Shown: positions 41,505-51,059 of the stretch, piece after piece
Layout of the letters: each line of letters begins with the position of its first letter
Position numbering within the stretch: position 1 is the first letter of the stretch
NCBI GenBank assembly: GCA_917880885.1
Contig: OU862910.1
Location: 14,334,710-14,398,709 of the forward strand
Direction of reading: 5' to 3'
Length of the DNA: 64,000 bases
Source: Limnephilus marmoratus
Lineage: Eukaryota; Arthropoda; Insecta; Trichoptera; Limnephilidae
Notes under the pieces: generated by a model
Databases searched by the model: none
The model's input: only the letters and a program-made list of their open reading frames with translations
What the model was told of the DNA's origin: nothing
Position numbers and translations under genes: made by a program

Positions 41505-41800
41505 AACCGAGCGGTTAATTGTAAATAATTTGAATGGGACTGAAAGATAAATTAATTTGGTTATTCAAAATACTAGCATTATTATTTAGGGATTTTCTGA
41601 TTTATAGTGCTTCTAAATTATCTAATTTTTTGCTTTTATTATTACGGTGAAGAATTTTAACCCCTGTGTCCTTTTTAAAAGTGTGATCTGTGGAAATTGG
41701 GTGATTAGCAAACTCTGAAAAATTATTATTATTTTAGCATTTTAACGTTCTGTGATTCTGATATTTATATTTCTAGTTGTCTTACCTATGTAGAACGAAA
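41505..41800 (-). pseudogene. PLE GIY-YIG endonuclease C-terminal remnant
   Basis: The conceptual minus-strand translation gives FYIGKTTRNINIRITE, then in shifted frames FSEFANHP-like, HTFKKDTGVKILH, NKSKKLDNLEAL, NNNASILNNQINLSFSPIQI and a stop. YIG, the catalytic Arg context (RNINIRI) and the LDNLEAL Glu region are visible. Several frameshifts. Confidence 0.7.
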
Positions 41801-41990
41801 GACAATCATTGCAACATAGTTGGTAAATGCCTGAGCAAACGCATCCAATTCACTTTAGAGGTAGGCAGTAATGCATCCATTAATTTCTTAGACTTAACAC
41901 TAACTTCAGTAAATAACAGAATTGAATTCAACATTTTTCGTAAACCGACGTACACAGATATAACAATACATAACATATCACATTAATTAA
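41795..41990 (+). pseudogene. PLE RT C-terminal remnant, head-to-head with minus-strand PLE
   Basis: IQFTLEVGSNASINFLDLTL and RIEFNIFRKPTYTDITIHNI match the segment IKFTVEIGQNLSINFLDL ... FNIFRKDTYT of the PLE at 54850-55000. It begins essentially where the minus-strand PLE fragment starts, so the two are in opposite orientation and touch. It ends abruptly after 195 bases. Confidence 0.75.
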
Positions 41991-41999
41991 TTATTGTTT

Positions 42000-42765
42000 T
42001 AAAACGGATTGGATAAGTAAAATTAGTAAAAGAGCTATTCCTTAATAGATTTAATTGTAACTATGTTTCTGCCATAGTTTAGCAAGAAAGAAAACCATAA
42101 TGGCGTACTAAGTAGCATCGCTCTGCGAACCGATGCCAAATAATTGCCAGTCTTAATTCAATTAAAGTTTTATCTTCAGCATAAAGCTTCCGAAATTCAT
42201 CCAAAAAGACGCTTGAAAAACAGAGATCCAACTTCAGAACTTTACAGCTCCTTTTACATGGACCAGTGTACTAATATATCTCTAAAGATTCAATTACATT
42301 GGGCGAGTTTACAAGCCACTATCTGGGAAACTCACTCTCTGTTAGTAAACTCACTCAGTGTAATCGTATTACTTGCTAACTAGCAGATTGTTGACTATCT
42401 ACGAAAAAGTTGAAAGGTCATCAATTTTACTTGCTACACGTGATTGGTTTATTTATGTTTTCAATATGGCTGCCAATAAACGGCTGATTTCGACTGTCAA
42501 ACATCTGACAGAATTAGTTCACACAGGCGTCGTTATTCTTGCTAGCAGCGACCTCAGTTTCCTACGCTGCTGAGCGAGTGGACAGTTTTGTGTGTCATGA
42601 CAATTTCACTCGCCGATTCACCCGCTTTTAAACTTAGCAGATAGTAGCTTGTAAACTTGCTGAATGTAATTGAGGCTTAACCAATTAATTATGAGAAAAC
42701 CAAAATTTAACTGACTGAAATTGTATTTTAAACCGCCTCTAAATGTTAAATCGGTTATAGAAATC
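42000..42765. other. No gene recognised
   Basis: Unassigned. Several short open frames with no domain. Confidence 0.5.
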
Positions 42766-42769
42766 AATT

Positions 42770-43133
42770 ATTTATTACAAGCTGGTACCCGGCATGCTTT
42801 GCAATGCCATTCAAAGAAATCTGCATGTCCTTTCCCGTACGTCCCCGCTCCCTTCAACCTTCCCCGCCTTCCTCCTCCTCGTCTCTTCTCTCTCCGCGAA
42901 CCCCACCTTCCCCCTGCCTTTCGTCCCTGCCGCTAAAATTTATGAAATAAACACATTTTCATTAATACAAATTTTATAACGCCAGAGCTCACCATTATAT
43001 ACAGCCTATGTTGATACTCGCTGATAATGTAGCTTTCTTTTGGTAAAAGAATGTGTAAAATCGGTTTAGTGGTTTAGGCATGAAAGCGTAACACACAAAC
43101 ACACGCAGTTTCGCATTTATAATATTAGTATGT
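42770..43133 (-). repeat. Interspersed repeat, ACTAATATTATAAA-type (minus)
   Basis: Reverse-strand relative of 170-645. On the minus strand it starts ACTAATATTATAAATGCGAA, passes GAGCTCTGGCGTTATAAAAT and ends in a polypurine block that appears here as CCTTCCCCGCCTTCCTCCTC. The open frames on the plus strand fall in the low-complexity part. Confidence 0.6.
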
Positions 43134-43139
43134 ATTTGA

Positions 43140-43780
43140 AACGGTTTTTTCGGAATGATTTATTGCTGACCCATGTAAAAGGGGTTCAAAGCACAAAGTG
43201 CAGAATAGTAGAGAGCAAAGCGGAGAAGGGAAGAAGCGAAAAAGCACGAGAGTTTCGGCGCATTTCCGCCGGGGGCGCCATGGCCGACCAGGCGCCATCT
43301 GTCGGAGAAAAAACCAAACAGAGCGCCAGAAATGGCGGTGAAATAATAATATGAAGCCAGACGAAATGAACCGGTGCTCGGAAGTTTGTTCGTCCGCAAA
43401 TTGATATTGCGTCCGGAATCGGACCGGATGGAAGGTATAGGAAGCGGGGAGTAGGATGTAGGTAGTAGGGTGAACGGGTGTTCGAATTATTCCGTGCGCG
43501 ATTTTCCGCACATGGAAAACTCCAGACACCAAATATTTTGCGCACAGACACCAATATACTAAAAAATAAATTATTTTTCTTTGAAAAAGTCAACTAATTG
43601 GATGAATGTCGTTAGTTTAAGTTAGGTTAAAAAAGATTTTTGATCAAAACTAATTCTCCAATAAAAAAAATATTCAAATCTAAATTTAAAAAATTATGTA
43701 TGTACGAGTATATATTTGATGTATGTATTTGACATCGGTCAGATGTAGGCATATTAGGTCTTGTATTTCGATATGTTGAA
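43140..43780. other. GC-rich block, no gene called
   Basis: 43190-43530 is the most GC-rich unique sequence of the region, with open frames of 74 to 135 codons on both strands, including a Kozak-like GCCATGG at about 43278. The frames overlap and conflict, and I recognise no domain. A repeat-derived origin is as likely as an exon or promoter. Confidence 0.4.
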
Positions 43781-43784
43781 AATA

Positions 43785-44075
43785 GATGTATGAGTTAGAT
43801 TAAGAAAGAGACGCTCAGATGGTTTTGGTATGTAAAAGTAGTCGAGGATGCCCGAAAAGACACGGCAAGATCAAGTGAATTAAATTCTTGAGTTTGACTG
43901 ACTCTTTTTTCTGACTCTAGAAAATTTTTCCATTTCAAGAGTCAGAAAAATAGAAGGATATGTGTGAAAGTGAATGAAGCAATGAGTATGAACCTAGACG
44001 GAGTTGTTTCGCGGTCTGTTTTCTCTGCCTACCCCTGCGGAGAGACCACGTGATGGTTAATTAGTTAGTCGTTTT
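43785..44075 (+). pseudogene. LINE 3' end with internal insertion
   Basis: IKKETLRWFWYVKVVED-like translation, then GATGCCCGAAAAGACACGGC, TGGTCTGTTTTCTCTGCC-type sequence and TACCCCTGCGGAGAGACC, ending in a short GTTA tail. It matches the LINE tail at 25748-25963 and the coding remnant at 60540-60940. A small imperfect palindrome, CTGACTCTAGAAAATTTTTC ... GAGTCAG, is inserted in the middle. Confidence 0.65.
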
Positions 44076-44125
44076 AAAATCTCTAAATATTGAAAATATT
44101 ATTACTAAACCTATTAATCAACCTA

Positions 44126-44170
44126 CAGTCCGCCTCGGATCAGGAATATCTAGTGAGGAGGACTGTAAAT
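44126..44170 (+). repeat. LINE-type 3' UTR stem-loop
   Basis: CAGTCCGCCTC (44126-44136) and GAGGAGGACTG (44155-44165) form a long outer stem with one mismatch around CAGGAATATCTAGT. The TCTAGTGAGG core matches the stem-loops at 6217 and 15181, with different, still paired arms. Confidence 0.6.
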
Positions 44171-44189
44171 AAACTACTTTGTATTTTTC

Positions 44190-44440
44190 TTCTTCTTCTT
44201 AGTGTGCCCTATCAGGTCCCCCCGATGTTGGCGATCACTCTGACAAAAGTATCTCTCTCTTGCGCTGTCCGTAACAGTTCCTCCACACTTCTAATACCGG
44301 TCCACTTTTGTACATTTTGCAGCAAAGACAGCTGTCTCCAACCAGGCCCTCGGCGACCCACTATCTTGCCTTTTAATATTAATTGGAGCAAGTGATATTT
44401 TTTCCCCTCGAAGTAGATGACCCTGATATGAAATTTTCCA
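44190..44440 (-). pseudogene. RTE-like LINE C-terminus with GAA tail
   Basis: Minus-strand frames read LILKGKIVGRRGPGWRQLSL, LQNVQKWTGIRSVEELLRTA and RDTFVRVIANIGG followed by a GAAGAAGAAG tail. This is the highly characteristic C-terminal segment (GRRGPGRRQ ... WTG ... VIANI) of an RTE-like LINE. It is a different family from the tails at 31.5/33.6 kb. Confidence 0.75.
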
Positions 44441-44612
44441 GACTTTTACTAATGTTATCAGTTATTTACCTGTATTTTTACTTTACTTTATATTGTCGTA
44501 AAATAATAAAAAAAAACCCTCACCTCGCATCGACAATAATTCAAATATCCATTTGAACATTGATAAAGCTTAATTTAAAAAAAAAAAACGAGTGTGCCTT
44601 AGACCACACGAC

Positions 44613-44963
44613 TGAAGTAAAACTTCTTTAGCTCCATCTATATGATAGGAAGAAGGAAAGAAAATGTGCGCGCGCACTGCTCTCTCCTGCTCCTACAGTG
44701 TGATACAGACAATAGGCCTGTACTGTGTCTTAGATATACGAAACGTAACTGGCTATTAGAGAAAAAGAGAAAGAAAATGTGTGCTCGCACCGCTCTCTCT
44801 TGCCCCTACAGTAATATACGAAACGTAACTCTCTCTCTTTCTATCTTCACTAACTTATATCTCCCTCTCAACTACCGTTCACCTCGCTTTTCGTAACGCT
44901 CTCGTCACGCATTCACCAGCTTACTCCCCAAGTCAAGCGTCCGTAAAGAAGTTTTACTTTTAA
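44613..44963. mobile_element. Inverted-repeat element, AGTAAAACTTCTTTA ends
   Basis: GAAGTAAAACTTCTTTAGC at the left and GTAAAGAAGTTTTACTTTT at the right are inverted. The interior has duplicated CT-rich blocks (GAAAATGTGYGCKCGCACYG then CTCTCT, twice) and TACGAAACGTAACT twice. This terminus is, to my knowledge, frequent in Lepidoptera. Target duplication not resolved. The 84-codon frame is not a gene. Confidence 0.6.
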
Positions 44964-44969
44964 AAAAAG

Positions 44970-45585
44970 TGAGAATATCATTCTCCATACTTTTCCACAT
45001 GCACAATAATCATTCTCCAGATTAATCTGTGTCCGGAATTTTTGGTATTCGTAATAATCCGTGTTCTTTATGGTCTGTGCGCAATATTCGTGTAGCGAAC
45101 AGTCGTGTGCGGAATAATCACCGGGCCGGTCATAGGACACACAAATAGGAAGTAGGTGGCGTGTGGTTACCGGTCAGCGGTGGTCGGCCTGTCGCGATAG
45201 GATACCCCGTTTATCCCTTGCCACGGTTCGGTAATGAAATGAAGCGATAACTGAATGCTGATGCGTCCCGGGCTGAACCCCCTCTGCTCCGAGCGCCCTC
45301 TGTGCCTGTGCCTTGTCCCTGTTCAATACACCTAATTGTATTGCTTCGGGTTTATCGTACGTTTGAGAAAATTCGGAATAGGTAGTCCCATTCGACATAA
45401 CGGCCGTAAAAGGCTGAATGTTCTCATTTACATCGTGTACCCGCATAATTAATGAGAATGTTATCCAGGGAATATTGAATAGGGTTTCGTCTCCCATCTT
45501 TACCTGCATCAGTGTTAGAGTGTAAATATCTACTGAAATATACATTTTTAAATGGTGTTGGCGGCGAATGCTTTTGCCCACCCAC
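44970..45585. other. Unassigned; open frame on minus strand
   Basis: The minus-strand frame 45174-45581 (135 codons) has balanced composition, with segments such as LFNIPWITFSLIMRVHDVNE and YDKPEAIQLGVLNRDKAQAQ. I recognise no family and no splice partners. It could be an eroded element ORF or a stray exon. I leave it uncalled, but it is the most gene-like unassigned frame in the window. Confidence 0.35.
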
Positions 45586-45830
45586 TGCGCGGTGGGCTGG
45601 ATTGGAAGACTGATTGAGATAGACCTATCCTAGATCTCTCCAACCGTACTCTCTCGACCCAACGCTTACAACGCAGTGGGGGGAGGGGGTGGATTCATAT
45701 ATCCGTCACTCCTGTATACATTGACCCCTAGTTTTCTACCCACCCCTCTTCCTGTTTTCCTTTTCAGAACTTCCTTTCCTTCCTTGCTAAAAAGACTCTC
45801 CACACAACCTCCTCAAGGATGACAAAAAAA
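45545..45830 (+). mobile_element. R1 retroposon fragment
   Basis: GTTGGCGGCGAATGC, CCACCCACTGCGCGGTGGGC, then CTCTCGACCCAACGCTTACA, GGGGGTGGATTCATATATCC, TTTTCTACCCACCCCTCTTC and CTCCACACAACCTCCTCAAG. The 3' hairpin partner arm and A-tail are missing. Confidence 0.6.
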
Positions 45831-46135
45831 GAATTAAAATAGATTCCTAGAAGTCCAAAAAGCAGTAAATAAATTAAGTTAATTAGCAAACCATTTTTTT
45901 AACACAAAAATATTTGTCACAAGGTTAAAATTTACAATCAATCTAAAATATCTCTCTTGGTTTTTTTAATCCAAAAGAGAATTTTAGGTCAATTTTCGTT
46001 TTGGCTTGGCCTAACTATTATTCAAGAAGTTACATAAATTCGCTTTACTATCTCCGCTTTTCGGAAACCTCCCTCGGGTGTTAATTAAGTTCTCTTTATT
46101 ATTCAATTGAACATTTCACTCCTGTTTCGGGCGGA

Positions 46136-46680
46136 AAATCTTCCCTTTGTTTCTTTCCATTCATCATGAATACCCATTAGTGATTTTCTGGAAACACTTT
46201 TTTAGTCGACATCTTTCCCAGAAATATCTGGAAGAGTAATGAAAGAACGGTGACCGGACAACTCAAGAACGTGTAACTTCATCACTCCTTTGAATGAACG
46301 AAAATAAAAAAAAAAATAAAAATAAAAAAACTAGTTTTATACGTAACGTAATCTATCGAACCATTTATTTTCAACACGTTTAGTGACTTTTCAAAGAGTG
46401 TTGAAATGCTACTTGGATCATGGATCCTAAAAAAACTTCCCTTGGATTTTTTTAGATTGTTGAAACATCTCTATTAATCTCGACAAATATATCAGTCTTC
46501 AATTAATTTATTTATTTTATTTATTTATTAAAGATACAAAAGAAAGTACAAATAACATATTAGGAAGCTTTGCCTGTCCAACTAAGAAAGTTTCCCGTTC
46601 CAGGACAGACAAATTGACAGGTTTAGTTCATATTATTCCAAGAAATGTACATAATTACATAACAAACAAAGAAATAGAAA
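46136..46680 (+). repeat. 545-bp tandem duplication, unit 1
   Basis: Sequence from AAAATCTTCCCTTTGTTTCT to AACAAAGAAATAGAA is repeated head to tail at 46681-47225 with an offset of exactly 545. I noted a single difference (TTTAGATTGTTGAAAC against TTTAGATTATTGAAAC). The unit includes a minus-strand LINE tail with the stem-loop at 46572-46610. Confidence 0.85.
46500..46625 (-). mobile_element. LINE 3' tail fragment with stem-loop
   Basis: On the minus strand, TGTCTGTCC and GGACAGGCA form the outer stem of 46572-46610 around GAACGGGAAACTTTCTTAGT, followed by TTCCTAATATGTTATTTGTA and an AAATAAATAAAT tail. The structure is homologous to 4983-5020. A second copy is created by the tandem duplication (47117-47155). 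Confidence 0.55.
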
Positions 46681-47225
46681 AAATCTTCCCTTTGTTTCTT
46701 TCCATTCATCATGAATACCCATTAGTGATTTTCTGGAAACACTTTTTTAGTCGACATCTTTCCCAGAAATATCTGGAAGAGTAATGAAAGAACGGTGACC
46801 GGACAACTCAAGAACGTGTAACTTCATCACTCCTTTGAATGAACGAAAATAAAAAAAAAAATAAAAATAAAAAAACTAGTTTTATACGTAACGTAATCTA
46901 TCGAACCATTTATTTTCAACACGTTTAGTGACTTTTCAAAGAGTGTTGAAATGCTACTTGGATCATGGATCCTAAAAAAACTTCCCTTGGATTTTTTTAG
47001 ATTATTGAAACATCTCTATTAATCTCGACAAATATATCAGTCTTCAATTAATTTATTTATTTTATTTATTTATTAAAGATACAAAAGAAAGTACAAATAA
47101 CATATTAGGAAGCTTTGCCTGTCCAACTAAGAAAGTTTCCCGTTCCAGGACAGACAAATTGACAGGTTTAGTTCATATTATTCCAAGAAATGTACATAAT
47201 TACATAACAAACAAAGAAATAGAAA
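46681..47225 (+). repeat. 545-bp tandem duplication, unit 2
   Basis: Second unit, adjoining the first without spacer. The extreme similarity, including homopolymer lengths, points to a very recent duplication, an allelic copy wrongly kept by assembly, or a genuine polymorphic tandem. Confidence 0.85.
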
Positions 47226-47229
47226 AAGT

Positions 47230-48040
47230 TACCTGGTAGCATATATTATTATACTCGGATTTACCGAATTAACCTGGTAACGTATAATATATTCGGATTT
47301 ACAGTGTATGAGATAAGCAGGTACGTTAGTAGTAAATATTGAAAAGTATAAACCAGGTACCTGATAACAAGTTGGAGGAATTACATAAAGATTTACAACA
47401 TAAACATAAAGAGTTAATGCTATTATAAACAATATTATAATGATATGAAGTAATGTTAGGTTATGTGTTTGAAGTGTGAACTTATAATACATAGTACACT
47501 TATAAGAGAAACTATATTAAAATTTACAAAATCACATATAATTTGTGTATGTAATATATATATTTGTTTTTTTTTTTAAATTATTTGTGCGTTAGAACTA
47601 CAATGTGTAATAAATTAAGTGCAAACATGATTATTTTCACTGATTTAAAACATGTTTTCAGTGAAACAGTTTTGAGGCAGTGTTTAACGAAGTTTATCAC
47701 AGGACCAAAAAAAAATGATATTTCAGAACGTTAACAAAAGCCTCATTGCCTCTAGCCTTCTAAAATGACTCGGACCAAACTCTTTTGGATGATACCAATC
47801 TACAAATAATAATAAAAAATATTTTTTCACTTTAAACATGATCATTCAACATTATCTGTAAACTAAATGAGTTGAACAGATCTGTAAACAAACCAAACCA
47901 ATTTCCCCGTATACTGAAACCGGTTTCACATCTAAAGTGATGTAGGTATCTCTTGTGCGCACATCAAATTACCAAAGTTTCATCGCAATCGGATGAATTG
48001 TTTAGCAATGCATAAGGAACACACATGCATACATCCATAT
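47230..48040. other. No gene recognised
   Basis: Unassigned. A short direct repeat (ACTCGGATTTACCGAATTA at about 47254 and a partial copy near 47291) is present. Confidence 0.45.
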
Positions 48041-48044
48041 GGTA

Positions 48045-48230
48045 TATATTTATTTATTTATTTATTGTAAGAAACAAACAGCAATTTATATACAAGAGGT
48101 TAAACATGAGGTAAGCCAAAACAGTACATACATACAAAGATATTCAAATACAAAAGAGATATTCTGTGGTGTCCGCGCAACTGTCGGCGGACTGCGCCCT
48201 TATTAGGGTAGTTTGCATACAAAAATAATT
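48045..48230 (-). repeat. A+T-rich LINE-like tail (minus)
   Basis: TTTATTTATTTATTTATTG at the left would be the AAAT-repeat tail of a minus-strand insertion. A GTCCGC/GCGGAC stem lies at about 48168-48190. It resembles other LINE tails in layout but lacks the CTAGTGAG core. Confidence 0.4.
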
Positions 48231-48234
48231 TGTT

Positions 48235-49180
48235 CATTTCGTTGATTTTTTGAAAATGTGCATTAGTATTGGTTAACAATATAGTTTGAATACGGAAAAA
48301 ATTCGTTCATTTAGTTTAACGTTCGTTTGGTTTATTCGTTAATTATTCGTTAATTTAGTTTATTTGTTAATTGGTAAACAATATCGGTGACACCCGAATG
48401 CGCAGTCCCACCTAGTAAAAACTGCAGATAGCACATCTATTTATATTTCAATATCTTTGTATACATATATGGAAGCAAGCAAGCAAACACTAATTTTCAT
48501 ATACATAGATTTTCCAACACAATGTTAATATATAAAGGATTATTGTACGCTGAAAAATTTAATACAAAATCAAAAGGTTTAAGCAATTCTTAACGTAGTC
48601 ACTTTCATGAGCTTCGGCAGCGATAATACCAGGACCTACGACCTACGAACCACGAGGATCGGTCTAACTCCCTCACAGTACACACACTACACCGCAAGAG
48701 TGGGGCCCCCATCAGTCAAGGCTTATCCAATTGTCATCTGGGAGAGGCAATAAAGAACTGTCATCTTATCGCCCCCGGAACCAGATAGGGAGGGGGCGGG
48801 TCAGTCGCAGATTTTTCTCCCGCCACACAGCATTCCGGCTGAAACCTGAAATCCTGAATTACATGTCACTGTTACTTATCTCCCCGGGTAACAAAGAGTG
48901 ATAAAGAATAAGATTTCAGTTTGTCGGTTACTTGGCAACGAAGCAAGACTTAAAAGGGTATACAAAACAAACTCGTTTATCATGCTACAAATACCTACAC
49001 ACAAGTTATAAAGTATGTTCGCAGTACCTACGTAAGCAACTCCATTTTTACGAGATTAATCTTTGATTTTATGGTATTAAATGGAACAAATGGCGTTTAT
49101 TCTTGTAAAGTAGCGTTTGTTGTGTTCTTAGATTTAAGCCAATAAGTTGATGAGGTACATACATACAATAAAAAAAATAT
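48235..49180. other. No gene recognised
   Basis: Includes a GC-richer block (48600-48860) with no relatives in the window and no convincing reading frame. Confidence 0.45.
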
Positions 49181-49184
49181 TTTA

Positions 49185-49535
49185 CATTAGCTCCACACAG
49201 GAGGCCCTGGGGATGCTGTATGGAGGCTATTTTTAAGGAAGGGAACGAAAGGAAGTTCTGGGAACGAAAAAGGTGTGAGGGGTGGAATCTGGGAGTGAAG
49301 GACGTATCAATCCATATCCCAACTGCGTGCAAGGCGATGGGTCGAGAGTCCGGCTTGAGGGGTCAAAAGGCCTCCCTCAACCAGTCTCTCTTGATCTGTA
49401 CCGCCATGCAGCAGGTGGACAGACGCATTCGCCGCTAATACCTGGACAAACCTCACCCCATGAACCCGGGCACCCCTGCTAAATCACCAAACGTAGCGAA
49501 CCACTTGGGGTAACCTGTGGCAGAGGAATGGCGAA
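49185..49535 (-). mobile_element. R1 retroposon
   Basis: Minus-strand copy from the A-run and TTAGCTCCACACAGGAGGCC (R1 3' end) to GCGAACCACTTGGGGTAACC and GTGGCAGAGGAATGG. Part of the terminal hairpin is deleted: GGCCC joins directly to TGGGGATGCTG. The 5' end is truncated after the CCTCTGCCAC block. Confidence 0.65.
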
Positions 49536-49561
49536 ACTCAAGCAATAAATTATTATTACAT

Positions 49562-49600
49562 CGCCTGTCTCGACACAGGTATATCCTAGTGAGACAGGCA
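49562..49600 (+). repeat. LINE-type 3' UTR stem-loop
   Basis: GCCTGTCTC/GAGACAGGC, a perfect nine-pair outer stem, encloses AGGTATATCCTAGT with an AGG/CCT inner helix. It is followed by AATAAATAATAAAAAA. This is the cleanest of the CTAGTGAG stem-loops. No coding sequence is attached, so the element is a severely truncated LINE end. Confidence 0.65.
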
Positions 49601-49725
49601 TAAATAAATAATAAAAAATTTGCGAATATTATCGAGATATTAAGAAATAAAACCATTCAAATTTACTAGTCAGATGAACGTTAATAACTGAAGTCTTAAA
49701 ACATCTGATTAGCTCCCAAAAATAA

Positions 49726-49771
49726 TATGCGTTTTACAATACCACATTTTTGTGGTATTGTAAAACGCATA
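49726..49771. repeat. Perfect 20-bp-arm hairpin
   Basis: TATGCGTTTTACAATACCAC (49726-49745) and its exact complement (49752-49771) are separated by six bases. The right arm runs straight into the outer inverted repeat that begins at 49769. Confidence 0.8.
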
Positions 49772-50129
49772 GCACAAAGGGTAACAACTATTATAAGCAA
49801 TAATTATTAACCTGAAACACTCATCTACATTGAAAAAATCTCCCGAGAAAAGATACATGCCGCCGACGGGACTCGAACCCGCGTCCTTCTGATTTCCGGT
49901 CAACTGCTCTTATCCACTGAGCTACATCGGCTTATCTCCTGCCCGCTAAATAATTCAATATACTCCTATACTAGTGTTTCATTCAACAATTACTGCTTAT
50001 TACATTTTTCCACCTGCAAACAACCAACTTTATTTGATATGAGAAAGGCATTGTAAAGATTTATTCAATGTAGATGAGTGTTTCAGGCTAATAATTATTA
50101 CTTATAATAATTGTTACCCTTTGTGCTAT
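49769..50129. mobile_element. Inverted-repeat element enclosing a tRNA-like gene
   Basis: ATAGCACAAAGGGTAACAAC ... CACTCATCTACATTGAAAAA (49769-49840) is repeated in inverse at 50059-50129 with four or five differences over 72 bases. The 218-base centre holds a minus-strand tRNA-like cloverleaf. Either a foldback element captured a tRNA, or a local inverted duplication flanks one. Confidence 0.65.
49861..49931 (-). tRNA. tRNA-like cloverleaf, anticodon position GGA
   Basis: On the minus strand the acceptor stem GCCGATG pairs with CGTCGGC in all seven positions (one G-U). TAGCTCAGTGG is a full box A with a GCTC/GAGC D stem. GGTTCGAGTCCC is a full box B with a paired T stem. The anticodon loop CCGGAAA gives GGA but has C instead of the universal U at position 33, a weak stem and no long variable arm expected of a serine tRNA. 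It is therefore probably a pseudo-tRNA or a SINE head rather than a working tRNA. Confidence 0.55.
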
Positions 50130-50224
50130 CGCTATATTTGTGGATAAAAATCTTGTCTTAAACATTAGTTTATCAATTAAAAAATAATAATAGGCATTTT
50201 CATTAATTTAAGGATTGCATTTTA

Positions 50225-51038
50225 ATATAAGAATGTCATTTTAAATCCAAAATTTCCCCGATGACTGGTGTACTCTATCGACTTCAAGATGTGCTCCCCA
50301 CAGCTTTATTACGTGCCACATATTATGCTCTGATTCACTATCACCTAAGTTATCTGGTTAGTATCTGGGGCACCATTACTAAGAAACAAATATCTGAAAT
50401 ACAAGTAATCCAAAATAGAGCCATAAGAAATATAATATACCATCTACCATGGGATACGCATGTCAAAGACATATACTCACTGACAAAAATTCTTCCCTTT
50501 ACCATTCTGCCAAAATATAGCATCACTACTGCCATCCTACGAATAATTCAACACTCATCACACACCAACACTAAACCAGCCTTTAATTCCGATATACACC
50601 AGCACAAAACACGATCACAAAATCAAATACACCTATCGTCATCTACAACTAAATTTGGAATTAACTCCTTACAATACATCGCACATACGCAATACAACGC
50701 ATTACCTAATGTCCTAAAACTACCAGAATCAAACAAAAAAATATTGGCAAAGGCTCTAAAAGGATATTTTCTCAGCAACTTTATTAACCAGTGACGAATT
50801 TATCTGTCTTCCTTTGTAACTCTTGTATATTCTTCAATTACCTGTATCAAGTGTGTCTAGTCCATTTAAAAATCTATGTATTGTTCATTGATTTCCGTGT
50901 TCTTATGTAAAATAATTTTCCTTTAGATGTATAATGTTGACCTTCCCGAAATGAGTTTTATTAAACTCATTAGGAGTAATGTATTATAAATTTTATGTAA
51001 TAATTATAATATCTCTAATAAATAAAACAAAAAAAAAA
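50225..51038 (+). mobile_element. 5'-truncated LINE with 21-bp TSD and poly(A)
   Basis: It is flanked by an exact 21-bp repeat starting TAATTTAAGG (50204-50224 and 51039-51059). It ends in AATAAATAAAACAAAAAAAA. A perfect 20-base palindrome ATGAGTTTTATTAAACTCAT lies in the 3' UTR at 50951-50970. Length is 814 bp. The clean boundaries mark a recent target-primed insertion. Confidence 0.85.
50246..50794 (+). pseudogene. LINE reverse transcriptase C-terminus
   Basis: An intact frame of about 180 codons ends in a stop: LLRATYYALIHYHLSYLVSI-WGT, IQVIQNRAIRNIIYHLPWDT, VKDIYSLTKILPFTI and a C-terminal FGINSLQYIAHTQYNALPNV block. This is the region after the RT thumb in CR1/jockey-like LINEs. All catalytic motifs are lost by 5' truncation. 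The ATG at 50261 is internal, not a true start. Confidence 0.8.
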
Positions 51039-51059
51039 TAATTTAAGGATTGCATTTTA

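Larger units (their letters stand above)
40635..41805 (-). mobile_element. Penelope-like element, 3' part on minus strand
   Basis: Read on the minus strand, a GIY-YIG coding remnant (41800 to about 41505) is followed by a long untranslated stretch, a hammerhead-like motif (40747-40704) and the terminal block GTGGTCTACAACAAATTTAT then GCCACGAAGTTAATGC. That is the order of the 3' end of the better PLE at 54.3-56.0 kb. The spacer 40760-41500 is longer than expected and partly GC-rich, so another insertion probably sits in it. Confidence 0.55.

Noticed and set aside
43125..43593. Long overlapping open frames on both strands in a GC-rich block
   Set aside because: The frames contradict each other and follow from low stop frequency in GC-rich DNA. 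No domain recognised.
45174..45581. 135-codon minus-strand open frame as a host gene
   Set aside because: Composition is gene-like, but there is no recognisable domain, no splice-linked partner, and an R1 copy starts at its edge. Recorded as unassigned.
49861..49931. Functional tRNA-Ser(GGA)
   Set aside because: C at position 33, a mismatched anticodon stem and no long variable arm. Kept only as a tRNA-like sequence.
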